Shown: in pieces, positions 33,107-43,104 of the stretch
Layout: the number at the start of each line of letters is the position of its first letter
Numbering within the stretch: position 1 is the stretch's first letter
Source: Acetatifactor muris
GTDB taxonomy: Bacteria > Bacillota > Clostridia > Lachnospirales > Lachnospiraceae
DNA length: 64,000 bases
Reading direction: 5' to 3'
Assembly: GCF_024623325.1 (NCBI RefSeq)
Contig: NZ_JANJZD010000019.1
Coordinates: 1 to 64,000 of the forward strand
The notes under the pieces: model-generated
Seen by the model: the letters and a program-made list of their open reading frames with translations, nothing else
Told to the model about the DNA's origin: nothing
Database searches by the model: none
Program-made: the position numbers and the translations under genes

Positions 33107-34123
33107 CTAATTCTCATACCCGTTCGGATTATTCTTCTGCCATCTCCAGGAATCCTCGCACATCTCCCGGATACCGTACTGTGCCGTCCATCCCAGCTCC
33201 TCTCTGGCAAGGCCCGCATCGGCATAGCAGGCGGCAATGTCACCGTCCCGTCTGGGCTTGATGACATAGGGAACCTTTACTCCCGTGGCTTCCTCGAAAT
33301 TCCTCACGATATCCAGTACACTATAGCCGACGCCTGTACCCAGGTTATAAATCTTCAGCCCTGCTCTCTCTTCAATCTTTTTCAATGCTTTCACATGTCC
33401 CACAGCCAGGTCCACCACATGAATATAATCTCTCACGCCCGTTCCGTCAGGCGTATCATAGTCGTCACCGAACACTCCCAGCTGCGGCAGCTTTCCTACA
33501 GCCACCTGTGTGATATAGGGCATCAGATTGTTGGGAATCCCGTTGGGATTCTCTCCCATGGTACCGCTTTTGTGAGCACCGATGGGATTAAAATAACGCA
33601 GCAGAATCACATTCCATTCTGTGTCGGCTCTCTGGATATCGGAGAGAATCTGTTCCAGCATGGATTTGGTCCAGCCGTAAGGATTCGTACACTGTCCTTT
33701 GGGACAGTCCTCCGTAATCGGTATCACTGCCGGATTCCCATAGACCGTAGCACTGGAAGAGAAGATAATATTTTTTACCCCCTGCCCACGCATTACATCC
33801 ACCAGAGTCAGGGTACCTGCAATATTGTTCTCATAATATTCCCAGGGCTTCTGAACAGACTCCCCCACTGCCTTCAGTCCTGCAAAGTGAATAACCGCAT
33901 CCACTTTCTCCCTGGTAAAAATCTCTTCCAGCGCATTTCTGTCCAGAATATCCGCCTTGTAAAAAGGAACCTTCTTCCCCGTAATTGCTTCCACGCGCTG
34001 TAAAGATTTCTCGCTGGAATTACATAAATTATCAACTACTACCACATCATAGCCTGCCTGCTGCAGCTCTACCACCGTATGACTGCCGATAAATCCGGCA
34101 CCGCCTGTGACCAGAATCTTCAT
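33107..34123 (-). CDS. galE: UDP-glucose 4-epimerase
   Basis: A 338-residue NAD-dependent epimerase. The Rossmann motif GGAGFIGSHTV is at the N-terminus, and the catalytic site is SSSATVYG with YGWTKSMLEQIL (Tyr-x-x-x-Lys). RDYIHVVDLA and GTGVGYSVLDIV are typical of GalE. It interconverts UDP-glucose and UDP-galactose for galactose use and surface glycan synthesis. The ATG follows AGAGG. It is unusual only in standing alone rather than in a gal operon. Confidence 0.96.
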   Translation of the reverse strand: MKILVTGGAGFIGSHTVVELQQAGYDVVVVDNLCNSSEKSLQRVEAITGKKVPFYKADILDRNALEEIFTREKVDAVIHFAGLKAVGESVQKPWEYYENNIAGTLTLVDVMRGQGVKNIIFSSSATVYGNPAVIPITEDCPKGQCTNPYGWTKSMLEQILSDIQRADTEWNVILLRYFNPIGAHKSGTMGENPNGIPNNLMPYITQVAVGKLPQLGVFGDDYDTPDGTGVRDYIHVVDLAVGHVKALKKIEERAGLKIYNLGTGVGYSVLDIVRNFEEATGVKVPYVIKPRRDGDIAACYADAGLAREELGWTAQYGIREMCEDSWRWQKNNPNGYEN

Positions 34124-34325
34124 CCCTACCTCTTTTCCGCACGCTGTCCGGGACTTCCCGACCTGCCGCGCTTATTATGATATGTTTTCTTTACAATCTC
34201 AGAATACCGGATTCTTCCGGATTCCTCAATACTTATATGTTACAGAAAACTGTCGAAATGTTAACTACAGATATCGGTCTGACGAACTGCTGCTTCCGCC
34301 GACAGCTCAACAGGTGAATCCGGCT

Positions 34326-36701
34326 TCAACTCATTCCGGAAAAAGCTTCTGCCTCCACCTGGGCCATCCCGCTTTTTTCAAAAGCAAGAATGATATCCTT
34401 CCCCCTGACTTCCCAGGCTGCGCCACTGACCTTTGCCCTGCTTCCCGCATTCACCAGAATCACCCTGCAGGGCTTGTCCCCGGTCACATCCACCCTGTAC
34501 TGCTTCCCCTGCCTCTCTATCCGCACCAATGTATCCTGCTGTGCCTGTCCGTCATAGACTACCGTACCGGTCTCTTCCCCGTCCCCAGGTGCATATACCC
34601 GAAAGGTTACGTCCCGCGCATACTCATAGACCGGCCCGTCATCACAGGCTCCCACGGCCACCACACTGCTTTCCCGCACATAAAGGGGAATGCTCAGATA
34701 ACCGTGCTTCTCCCGGTACCACCTGCCTCCTTCCCGCTCTTCTCCGGTGAGGAATGCCGTCCATCTTCCCTCCGGCAGGTAATACTCCGCCATGCCCTCC
34801 TCATTGAAAATCGGCGCCACCAGCAGGGAATCCCCCAGCATGTACTGATTTGCCGGATAAGCACAGTTTCTGTCCTTTTCGAATTCCAGAGCCATACTCC
34901 GCATCATGGGTACCCCCGTCCGGGCTGTCTCTATGGCATTCCGATACAGGTAAGGCATCAGAGACGCCTTCAGACGGGTGAAAAAGCGCACCACCTCCAC
35001 ACTTTCCTCATCGTAAAGCCAGGGTACTCTGTAGGAGGAGGAGCCGTGAAGTCTGGAATGGGTGGACAGCAGCCCGAAGGCACACCAGCGCTTGTACACA
35101 TCCGGTGTGGACCTGCTCTCAAAGCCGCCGATATCATGACTCCAGAAGCCGAATCCGGAGCTGGTCAGAGACAAGCCGCCCCGAAGGCTCTGTTCCATGG
35201 ACTCATAATCGGACCAGCAGTCTCCGCCCCAGTGCACCGGGAACTTCTGTCCTCCTGCAGTGGCGGACCGGGCAAAAAGTACAGCCTCCCCTTTCCCTCT
35301 CTTCCTCTCCAGCAGCTCGTAGACTGCCTTATTGTACAGGTACGTATAAAAGTTGTGCATTTTCATGGGGTCAGCCCCGTTATAATAGACCACCTCCGTG
35401 GGAATCCTCTCCCCGAAGTCTGTCTTAAAACAGTCCACTCCCATATCCAGCAGCTTCTCCAGCCCCTGCTGATACCATTTCACCGCCTCCGGATTCGTGA
35501 AATCCACAATGGCCATGCCCGACTGCCACATGTCCCACTGCCACACGTCTCCATTGGGCCTCTTCAGAAAGTACCCCTTCTCCATCCCCTCTTCAAAAAG
35601 CGCGGACTCCTGACCCATATAGGGATTTATCCACACGCAGACTTTGATGCCTTTTGCTTTGATTCTGGCAAGCATCCCCTCCGGGTCAGGGAACACTCTC
35701 TCGTCCCAGATAAAGTCCGTCCAGTGGAATTCCTTCATCCAGCAGCAGTCAAAATGGAACACAGACAGGGGGATTCCCCTCTCCAGCATGCCGTCTACAA
35801 AATGCATCACCGTAGCCTCATCATAATCCGTGGTAAACGAGGTGGAAAGCCACAGGCCAAAGGTCCAGGGCGCCGGCAGCGACGGCTTCCCGGTCAGATC
35901 CGTATACCGCTCCAGAACCTGCTTCATACTGGAACCGCTGATGAGATAATAATCCAGGCACTCCCCTTCCACGGAAAATCCCACCTTGTTCACCTGTTCT
36001 GTCCCCACTTCAAATTCCACCCGCTCCGGATGGCTGACGAACACACCATACCCTCTGTCAGACAGATAGAAAGGAATATTTTTATAGGACTGCTCCGTGC
36101 TGGTGCCTCCGTCCTCATTCCAGATGGATATGGACTGACCGTTTTTCACGAAAGCGCCGAACCGCTCGCCCAGTCCGTATATCTTCTCGTTCACGGACAG
36201 GCCCAGCTGCTGCCGCATATAGGCGCCTCCTCCTGTGTCGTAAGCCATTCCCTTCCAATTCTCCTTCAGATAGGCCAGATCTCCGGGACCGCTCTTCGTC
36301 AGCAGCTTTCCGTCACGCTCATAGCGCATACTCCAGGCCTGCCGGCCAATCACCAGACTTAAGCCACCGCTTTTTATGATGATACTGCTCTCGGTCTCCT
36401 CCACGGCCAGGAGATTTTTCCCCGCCGAACTGCTTTCCTTTTCCAGATTCAGCGCAAATTCCGGTCCTCTCTTTACCGTTCCCCTGTGATGCCATGTCTG
36501 CACACGAATGATTTCCGGCATGGGCGCGGTAATCCGAACGGTAAGATTGATGCCGTCTATGGTGTTGCCCCGGCCGCCGACTGTTCTGGTGGGTGCGCAG
36601 AGCAGCACCTCCTCCCCGGTAATTCTGCAGTCATACACCTGCTGCGGCGAAAATCTGCCAAAGCCTTCCTTTAAAAGCCAGCATCCATTCTGAAATTTCA
36701 T
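34326..36701 (-). CDS. yicI: GH31 alpha-xylosidase, YicI-type
   Basis: A 791-residue cytoplasmic glycosidase without a signal peptide. The barrel has SVFHFDCCWMKEFHWTDF, the nucleophile motif KTDFGERIP (Asp) and the acid/base segment HWGGDCWSDYESM (Asp), all characteristic of YicI-like alpha-xylosidases rather than alpha-glucosidases. An N-terminal beta domain and two C-terminal beta domains complete the family layout. It would release xylose from isoprimeverose-type xyloglucan fragments. The ATG follows AAGGAGGG. It is upstream of galE on the same strand with about 200 bp between. Confidence 0.93.
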   Translation of the reverse strand: MKFQNGCWLLKEGFGRFSPQQVYDCRITGEEVLLCAPTRTVGGRGNTIDGINLTVRITAPMPEIIRVQTWHHRGTVKRGPEFALNLEKESSSAGKNLLAVEETESSIIIKSGGLSLVIGRQAWSMRYERDGKLLTKSGPGDLAYLKENWKGMAYDTGGGAYMRQQLGLSVNEKIYGLGERFGAFVKNGQSISIWNEDGGTSTEQSYKNIPFYLSDRGYGVFVSHPERVEFEVGTEQVNKVGFSVEGECLDYYLISGSSMKQVLERYTDLTGKPSLPAPWTFGLWLSTSFTTDYDEATVMHFVDGMLERGIPLSVFHFDCCWMKEFHWTDFIWDERVFPDPEGMLARIKAKGIKVCVWINPYMGQESALFEEGMEKGYFLKRPNGDVWQWDMWQSGMAIVDFTNPEAVKWYQQGLEKLLDMGVDCFKTDFGERIPTEVVYYNGADPMKMHNFYTYLYNKAVYELLERKRGKGEAVLFARSATAGGQKFPVHWGGDCWSDYESMEQSLRGGLSLTSSGFGFWSHDIGGFESRSTPDVYKRWCAFGLLSTHSRLHGSSSYRVPWLYDEESVEVVRFFTRLKASLMPYLYRNAIETARTGVPMMRSMALEFEKDRNCAYPANQYMLGDSLLVAPIFNEEGMAEYYLPEGRWTAFLTGEEREGGRWYREKHGYLSIPLYVRESSVVAVGACDDGPVYEYARDVTFRVYAPGDGEETGTVVYDGQAQQDTLVRIERQGKQYRVDVTGDKPCRVILVNAGSRAKVSGAAWEVRGKDIILAFEKSGMAQVEAEAFSGMS

Positions 36702-36925
36702 AAGTCCCTCCTTGCTTTAAGCCTTTTCCCGGCTCCATTTTTCATAGATTATCCTGTTGCACAGACTATTTTGTGCTGCCCTTTCACTTTTATCTTTTTC
36801 CTTTTCAGCACGATAAGCAGACATGCGGAACTTCAGAAATCGCAAAAGCGGCCGATATAATATGTAATAAATCACACCCATGAGGATTTACAGGTACCTG
36901 TAAATCCGGAACAGGAGCGAAGACT

Positions 36926-37153
36926 ATGAACGATATGACTCAACTCTTACATTCAATGGAAAATACTCTGAAACTGCAGAACCGCGCCAGAGCGGAACGA
37001 AGAGCCCAGAAAGCAGAACAGGAAAAGAAAGACTTCCAGGAAAAGCTCATGCGTGCCGCCGTAAATAAAATGGAACTGGAAGGACAGGCGTCAAAAGTCA
37101 AAGGTGCAGATGACGCCGTGCACAGGGACCAGCTCATAGCCATGATGATGTGA
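36926..37153 (+). CDS. Small charged coiled-coil protein
   Basis: A 75-residue, highly charged helix (residues about 8-50: RARAERRAQKAEQEKKDFQE), with the ATG behind GGAGCGAAGACT. No known family is recognised. It is convergent with a lipoprotein gene and divergent from the GH31 gene. Coding potential is supported mainly by the ribosome-binding site and regular helix pattern. Confidence 0.5.
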   Translation: MNDMTQLLHSMENTLKLQNRARAERRAQKAEQEKKDFQEKLMRAAVNKMELEGQASKVKGADDAVHRDQLIAMMM

Positions 37154-37162
37154 CGGCCCTTT

Positions 37163-38158
37163 TCACTTCGCATATTCCGCCAGCTCATACACTCTTTTTT
37201 GGGTCAGTTCCGCCGCTCTCAGAGACTGATCCATGGACTGCACGCTCCCGCCTGCAGCCGCCTGTCCGGCGGCTTCCACTTCCGCGTCCTTTGCTGCAAT
37301 CCACTCGCGCTCCTCCGCAAAAGAGATCTCCATGGCAATCCTTTCCTCAAGGCTCTGTTCCTCATACTGATTGCTGAAAAAGCCTGCCTGCATCTCAATA
37401 TTGTATAAACCGTAAAAAGAAATCTCCTTTTTCCCGTTATCCTCCAGATTGTATGCGTTTACCCAGTACAGATACTCTTCCGGCAGATCGTCCAGCTTTG
37501 CACCCGGGAGATACAGGTAAAATTCCTCCCCGCCCACCAGCCCGCTGGCAGTGGAATAGATCTGGCGGACACCGTCTACAATCTCTTCTTTTTCAGGCTC
37601 CTGCTCATAGACCAGCGAAAGCAGCTTCATTTTGTAAGTATACTCGTCCACCTTCTCCAGCTCCCCAAAGCTGCCTGTAAAATCACACAGATACAAGGTT
37701 CCATTGGGATAGTTTTCCCCCATGTCTCCCATGTCAGCATCCTGATAATGCCCTTCGAAGCTGCCGTCACCCTCAATAAAAAGCTCCGTAAACCAGGCCC
37801 CCACGCCGCTGCTGAACGAAAAAGTCCAGCCGGTGAGGTTATCAAAGCCAAACGCCCCGTCTCCCGTGTGCCCGGCTTCCTCACTCCGGTTTCCCGGGGG
37901 CTGATCTTTCTGTGTCTCCTGCTGCCCTGTACCTTCCCCATTCTCTCCCCGGGAACTTTCCTCCTGATTTCCTTCGGAGGATACACTGCCCTCCGGCAGG
38001 GCTCCCTCCCCGTCCGACTCTCCGCTCTCCCCGGAGGTAAGTTCCACCGGATGCACCTGTACGGGGCCTTCACTCTCATCTCCGCAGCCGGCTGATACCA
38101 CCGTCACTGTGAGCACTGCAGCCGCCAGTATAATTTTTGTATTCAAACCATTTCTCAT
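37163..38158 (-). CDS. Hypothetical lipoprotein
   Basis: A 331-residue lipoprotein: the signal ends VVSAGC. A low-complexity Ser/Gly/Glu linker (about 30-95) follows, then a globular part with aromatic-rich strands (GWTFSFSSGVGAWFTELFIE) and a helical, Glu/Ala-rich C-terminus. The ATG at 38158 is chosen because the signal peptide starts there. The function is unknown. Confidence 0.75.
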   Translation of the reverse strand: MRNGLNTKIILAAAVLTVTVVSAGCGDESEGPVQVHPVELTSGESGESDGEGALPEGSVSSEGNQEESSRGENGEGTGQQETQKDQPPGNRSEEAGHTGDGAFGFDNLTGWTFSFSSGVGAWFTELFIEGDGSFEGHYQDADMGDMGENYPNGTLYLCDFTGSFGELEKVDEYTYKMKLLSLVYEQEPEKEEIVDGVRQIYSTASGLVGGEEFYLYLPGAKLDDLPEEYLYWVNAYNLEDNGKKEISFYGLYNIEMQAGFFSNQYEEQSLEERIAMEISFAEEREWIAAKDAEVEAAGQAAAGGSVQSMDQSLRAAELTQKRVYELAEYAK

Positions 38159-38433
38159 TTCTGTTCCTCGCTGAATTATCCACATTTGCTGTGACTCAGA
38201 GGCAATTCCTGTCTCTCGATTTCTGTCAGCACATGAACTTTTCCTTACTTTTCCTCTGCTTCCAGTCCGCTGAAAAATCTCACAGCTCTGTCAACTTCCT
38301 CCTGCGTCGGATGCCCGATTTCTTATCATTCCTTTTTACAGTTATTTTACTTTAAACAGAGTTATTATGCAAATAAAATCCACAAAAGTTTCAGGACGGA
38401 AAGCTTTATATATTCACGCGTCCTGAACATCAC

Positions 38434-38473
38434 AAAATCCACCTGCAGCTTCTGCTGTCTGCCGGTGGATTTT
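38434..38473 (-). terminator. Terminator of spoIIID
   Basis: Perfect 10-bp arms (38434-38443 with 38464-38473) just beyond the spoIIID stop. I see nothing else in 38159-38496 apart from AT-rich, promoter-like sequence. Confidence 0.65.
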
Positions 38474-38496
38474 CTGTTTCCTCATGGATTAATTTC

Positions 38497-38760
38497 CTAC
38501 ACCAGACTCCCTTGCTGGTGCAGATACTTCTCCTTCGTGGCAAGCCCTCCTCGAATATGCCGTTCGGATTTGTTCACATCCAATACCTTTCTGGCCTCCG
38601 CCGCCAGCGCGGGATTGACCTGGGTCAGGCGTTCTGTTACATCCTTATGTACCGTGCTCTTGCTCACTCCGAAAGCCTTGGCTGTCTGCCGTACTGTGGC
38701 ATTGGAATCAATGATATAATTGGCGATGCTGACGGCACGCTCTTCGATATAATCCTTCAA
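38497..38760 (-). CDS. spoIIID: Sporulation transcriptional regulator SpoIIID
   Basis: An 87-residue DNA-binding protein. The N-terminal helix-turn-helix (ATVRQTAKAFGVSKSTVHKDV) and the basic C-terminal part (NKSERHIRGGLATKEKYLHQ) are those of SpoIIID, which modulates mother-cell sigma-E and sigma-K genes. Its presence shows that the organism belongs to an endospore-forming lineage. The start follows GGGG. The gene is solitary with its own terminator. Confidence 0.96.
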   Translation of the reverse strand: MKDYIEERAVSIANYIIDSNATVRQTAKAFGVSKSTVHKDVTERLTQVNPALAAEARKVLDVNKSERHIRGGLATKEKYLHQQGSLV

Positions 38761-39134
38761 AGGAATACCCCTTTAAGATACCTTTTTTCCATTGTATGAA
38801 GGATTTCTGAGGGATATGACTGGCTTGGGGGAGCTGATGTGGAATTTTTTACTAATCGGGAACATGACCAGGAACGGTAAAATTAAGTTAATAGATGGAG
38901 AATACGCATAGCACAGCTCACCAACCAACAAGAGTCGGTGAGCTGCACCATTTTCCGGTTCGCAGCCAGAGCCAGATATCTACTCTTGTATTGACCCACA
39001 TTGCGATAAATGGCTTGTCCACATTGGCTATAGCAATTGACAGCGCAGACTGCAAAGAAAATGGCGATACGCTTGTAATACGGATTGGCAAATCATGTTC
39101 CTGAGAACCATAGGAAATGGAATAGCCAGTTCCT
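38761..39134. other. Non-coding stretch
   Basis: No convincing gene. It contains a small hairpin (CAGCTCACC near 38912 with GGTGAGCTG near 38935) and overlapping short frames on both strands that match nothing I know. Confidence 0.4.
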
Positions 39135-39464
39135 TCAAGCTGCTTTCCATAAAACAATCCCCTCCTTTTTCACATTCCGGTAAAAAGGAAGTACATCCTC
39201 CCATTTCTTCATATTGCTTTCCTCTATATCCACGATTGAAAAAACTCTTTCATATCGGATGTCCATGTCGGCAGCCCAGCTTAAGAAGCGCCTCTTTGTC
39301 GCTTCATCCATCTGGCTCCTCACGACAATCGCAATATCAATATCACTTTCTTCCGTTGCGTCGCCCCTCGCCGCTGAGCCGTATAAAATAATCATGGTAA
39401 TATTATTTCTAAAGATATCCGTAAAACCCCATATCAATTCCTCTCTCATTTCCTTTGACAGCAT
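39135..39464 (-). CDS. MNT-type nucleotidyltransferase domain protein
   Basis: A 109-residue minimal nucleotidyltransferase with the motif YGSAARGDATEESDIDIAIV (Gly-Ser and the two metal-binding Asp residues), then a helix and a C-terminal strand. Such MNT proteins are usually antitoxins paired with a HEPN toxin, which they adenylylate. No HEPN gene is visible on either side, so it seems an orphan. The ATG at 39464 follows GGAGG. Confidence 0.85.
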   Translation of the reverse strand: MLSKEMREELIWGFTDIFRNNITMIILYGSAARGDATEESDIDIAIVVRSQMDEATKRRFLSWAADMDIRYERVFSIVDIEESNMKKWEDVLPFYRNVKKEGIVLWKAA

Positions 39465-39650
39465 TCCTTCACCTCCCATGATTTCTCAGCCCACGGTCAG
39501 TCCTTCATTCATTATACCTTGCTGACACTAATCCATAATCAGATATTTCAGAAAGCTCTTTTATCATTTCCGCTGTCATCCTATCTGTATTTACCATAAT
39601 ATTACCACCCAATCAAAATACTATTGTTCTAGAACTCTCTTTATCAATCA

Positions 39651-40779
39651 TCATCCGGCTTTCCCAATCAGAACCTTTTTTCCGCAGAACGCAAAACCAT
39701 ACTTTTTAATTCGTTTTGTCGGAATTCCTCTTGCCCGCAATATAGCTTCATACTGTTTTTCCTCAATCTGTTTCAGCGCTTCCTTCACCGTATCAGCCAG
39801 CTCCGCTTCTGTAGCCGGCCAGGCTGTTGGAACTGGTGTTAATCCAGTATAGACCTAATTTCCCTTTATCCAGATAATTGATAATGGACCAGGGATTATA
39901 AATATCCGAAATGCTTCCGAAAATGAAGCCGTCATACCACTCCTTCACCTCTTCTTTTCTGCCGGACAAACCAAACTCATTCAGGGCAGTGAACACTTCT
40001 TCTTCCGTGAACCCAAAACTGTCCATGTATTTTTCCGAGGTTACCGTCACTACCTCCAGATTATTCAAATCCGAAAACATGGACTCCAATGCTTCGCAAG
40101 AAGCTATGCTCACTCTTGTGATCCCTGTCATGAGCGCACGCTCCAGATAAGGGTTTGTCTTGAATGTAGCATTAAACAGACTTCTGGTAAAGGAAACCAT
40201 TTCCTCCCAATACCCATTTACGTAGGCCTCCTGCATAGGTGTGTCATATTCATCCAGAAGCACTATTACCTTTTTCCCATAATACCGAAAGAGGATTTCT
40301 GATAAAACGCCTATGGCATCTGTGGCAACATATTCTTCCATGTCCACGGAAATCTTTCGGAAATATTCCTTTTCCTGCTCATTCAGTTTTTCCCTGTCCA
40401 GCAGATAGGAGAAATGATTGTAAACCGACGCGATAATCTGGCACATTTTCTTTTGGGCATTCCGGTATGTTGTCTCTTTCACTTTGGCAAAACTGAGCAT
40501 GATGACCGGGTAAGTGCCCTGAAGAGCCCTGTATTTCTCCTCTTCCCATATGCACAGTCCTTGGAACAAATCTTCCCTGCCCGCATATTCTACGGAAAAG
40601 AATTTCTCCAACATATTCATATTCAATGTCTTGCCGAATCTTCTGGGACGGTTAATCAATGTTACACTGTCCCCACACTCCCACCATTCTTTGATGAAGT
40701 GGGTCTTGTCCACATAAAAATAGTTTTCTCTCCGAATCGATTCAAAATCCTGATTTCCTATACTTACTGTCCTTGCCAT
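39651..40779 (-). pseudogene. AAA-ATPase/PD-(D/E)XK nuclease gene with internal deletion
   Basis: The first 323 residues match the AAA-ATPase-like family (PF09820 type): YFYVDKTHFIKEW, the P-loop-like RPRRFGKTLNMNML, VIVLLDEYDTPMQ and EWYDGFIFG...YNPWSIINYL. After TSSNSL the frame ends abnormally at 39793. In a different frame, codons from about 39798 to the TGA at 39651 encode the family's C-terminal end (ELADTVKEALKQIEEKQYEA, then KKYGFAFCGKKVLIG). Compared with the intact copies at 55-58 kb, roughly 180 residues, including most of the nuclease domain, are missing. The start is the ATG at 40779 behind GGGGAAAGG. Confidence 0.85.
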
Positions 40780-40894
40780 GCATATCCCTTTCCCCACAGG
40801 CTTTCTCCCATACGCCCACAGCAAACCTGCCACATGTCTTCAGTATATCGGATTCATGCTGTAAACGCAATGGGGAGTTTCGTTTCCATTTTAA

Positions 40895-40939
40895 AAGGAG
40901 CATTTAGAAGTTCTCCAACAGCTCTTCTAAATACTCCTT
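40895..40939 (-). repeat. Palindromic hairpin, copy 1 (likely terminator)
   Basis: Arms 40895-40910 and 40924-40939 pair with one mismatch, and TTTTAAAA follows on the minus strand. It lies about 100 bp past the ribosomal-protection gene. The sequence is related base by base to the hairpin at 46078-46121. Confidence 0.55.
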
Positions 40940-41036
40940 CGCCAGATTATCTATTTTATTCTCCACATATACCGTTCTGTTTTGTTACTGCCATATATTG
41001 GAAAATTTTCAAAACATTTCGCATATATCATATTTT

Positions 41037-42926
41037 TCATTTATATTTCTCCATCAATGCCTCCACACTCTCATTCATCGGTAAATACTTGAAAAAATCC
41101 TGTAAAACAGTTGCGCTTCCATGGGTAAGAATATTCAGCCTTGATTCATAATTCATCATATCCTGAAGAAGGGCCTTTCCTATAAAACATGTTTCCGTTT
41201 CTCCATATTGGTACTCTGTGATTCTGGCTTTCATTTTACAGATATCGTTCAGCACAGTTTTATCATAATCAACAGGAACACTTATTATAAAGCTTTGCCA
41301 CGGCTCCAACATTTCTACATTCGAGTCATCAAACGCCTTTTTCAGTGCCACAGGAACCAATCTGCGGAAATCCGCAGGTGTGCCCATTACACTGTCATAA
41401 TCTGCTTCCAAAAATGTTATTTTAACATCAATCACTTCATGTCCCTGCGTCCCCTCATTCAATGCAATCCTTATCCCATCCATAACCGCGTTCTGAAAAG
41501 GCTTCTCAAGATAACCATAAGAAACCAGATTTTCGTATTGAAAGCCGCTTCCCAATGGCAGCGGCTCAACCTGAAACACCACTCCCGCATAATAAGGATT
41601 CTTCCAATCCCCGATTCTCATGGAACAATACCCCTCTTTGGTTGGATGTTCCTTGTAAATATTGGTTAAAGGTCCAAACGATATGTTTAACCCAAATCGG
41701 TTCTTTAATATTTCTCCCAGGATCTCCATCTGCAAAGGTCCGTACAAAGAAATGATAATATCCTCTGTCATCGAACTTACTTCAAATTTCAGCTGTGGGT
41801 CTTCCTGCCATAAGGTATTCAATGCATTCAATAACCGATACCTCTCATTATTGTCTTTGGCCACAATATTGGCATGGAATAAGGGTTCCTTTAGCTTCAC
41901 CTTACTGTCATCCCCATGATTCCCGCCTATGACCGTGCCAACTTTCAGCAGCTCTTCATCATAAATAATTCCCACATCCCCACATGCAACGCTCCTGGCA
42001 GAAATGATTTTCCCGTTTTCAAAATATGCCAAATTACGTACCAGCATTTTCTGAGACTCCTCATTCCTGATATATACATTTTGCCGGACCGTAACGGTTC
42101 CGCTGAAAACCCTGAAAAAAATACGTTTTTGTCCTTTCTGGTCAAAATCCACCTTAAAGACATAGGCTGACAATTTATCCGTTTGGGGCTTAACATCTGC
42201 CATGATTTTTGTCAGCATGTCCATCAGGCTGGTAATTCCCTGATTTTTTAATGCCACTCCGCCCAACACGGGATATAATTTCCCGCCTCGAACCAGACGG
42301 ATCAATTCTGTTTCATACTCTTTTGTGGTTATTTCCTGAGACTCATCATATTTTTTTAGCAATGTCTCCGATGAAAGCAATAATTTCATCTGAAGCTCTT
42401 CATCCTCCAATGGGATATCCTCTATTTCTACCTGCTTCCCGCCTACTCCCTGATACCTTTGACATTCCAGAATTTCGTCCGTCAGCTTCGTTCTTATGGT
42501 TTTGATCAGATCTTCATAATTTACCCCCATCCTGTCCAGTTTGTTGATAAAAATAACTGTCGGGATATTCAGTTCGGAAAGCTTCCTGAAAAATAATCTT
42601 GTCTGGGGCTGAACCCCTTCCCTGGCAGCAATCACCAGCACAACAACATCAAGTACATGTAATACACTTTCCACTTGGGACAAAAAATCAAAATGCCCGG
42701 GAGTATCAATCAAATTAATCTTCATATGATTCCATTCAAAGGATATAACCGATGACTTAATTGTCATTCCCCGCTTTTTCTCTAAGTCCATGGAATCCGT
42801 AACAGTGGTTCCATCATCTACATTCCCCATTTTCCGGATACATCCGGCCTGAAACAGCATGCCCTCAGTCAGCGTCGTTTTGCCTGCGTCCACATGGGCA
42901 AGAATTCCCAAATTAATTACATTCAT
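41037..42926 (-). CDS. TetM/TetO-like ribosomal protection GTPase, divergent
   Basis: A 629-residue translational GTPase. G motifs are GILAHVDAGKTT, RGMTI, DTPGHFDF and FINKLDRMG. Domain IV keeps PLPLGSGFQYENLVSYGYL and the nearby FQNAVMDGIR, which in TetM surround the loop that displaces tetracycline. The protein is clearly divergent from classic TetM and lacks its exact C-terminal tail, so activity against tetracyclines is plausible but not certain; another ribosome-targeting drug or stress is possible. It lies behind a leader peptide and two terminators, typical of drug-induced attenuation. Lower GC than its neighbours suggests transfer. Confidence 0.8.
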   Translation of the reverse strand: MNVINLGILAHVDAGKTTLTEGMLFQAGCIRKMGNVDDGTTVTDSMDLEKKRGMTIKSSVISFEWNHMKINLIDTPGHFDFLSQVESVLHVLDVVVLVIAAREGVQPQTRLFFRKLSELNIPTVIFINKLDRMGVNYEDLIKTIRTKLTDEILECQRYQGVGGKQVEIEDIPLEDEELQMKLLLSSETLLKKYDESQEITTKEYETELIRLVRGGKLYPVLGGVALKNQGITSLMDMLTKIMADVKPQTDKLSAYVFKVDFDQKGQKRIFFRVFSGTVTVRQNVYIRNEESQKMLVRNLAYFENGKIISARSVACGDVGIIYDEELLKVGTVIGGNHGDDSKVKLKEPLFHANIVAKDNNERYRLLNALNTLWQEDPQLKFEVSSMTEDIIISLYGPLQMEILGEILKNRFGLNISFGPLTNIYKEHPTKEGYCSMRIGDWKNPYYAGVVFQVEPLPLGSGFQYENLVSYGYLEKPFQNAVMDGIRIALNEGTQGHEVIDVKITFLEADYDSVMGTPADFRRLVPVALKKAFDDSNVEMLEPWQSFIISVPVDYDKTVLNDICKMKARITEYQYGETETCFIGKALLQDMMNYESRLNILTHGSATVLQDFFKYLPMNESVEALMEKYK

Positions 42927-43013
42927 GCTCTTTACCTGCCTTACCCTCTTGCTTTTTGTCTGATTTTTTCAGCCATCCTGTATTTTCGATTCTCTGAAAA
43001 TGGGTGCAAAAAT

Positions 43014-43053
43014 GCCGCAGAAAGCATCCTTCTCTGTGGGTACTTCCTGCGGC
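43014..43053 (-). terminator. Leader terminator 2 of the ribosomal protection gene
   Basis: Stem GCCGCAG/CTGCGGC (43047-43053 with 43014-43020), extended by a few pairs, followed on the minus strand by ATTTTTG. It lies 90 bp before the start codon, so it must be bypassed for expression. Confidence 0.65.
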
Positions 43054-43104
43054 TGATTATGGGCAGTCGAGTGGGGGAATGCTCTTCTCCACTACTCGCC
43101 GGGC

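Noticed and set aside
34107..36362. A 751-codon open frame on the plus strand
   Set aside because: It is fully antisense to the GH31 gene, has low-complexity Pro/His/Arg-rich translation and no ribosome-binding site; a shadow of GC-rich codon use.
38895..39157. Overlapping ORFs of 69 (+) and 79 (-) codons beside the MNT gene, considered as a HEPN toxin partner
   Set aside because: Neither translation shows the HEPN motif (R-x4-6-H) or its helical pattern, and ribosome-binding sites are poor.
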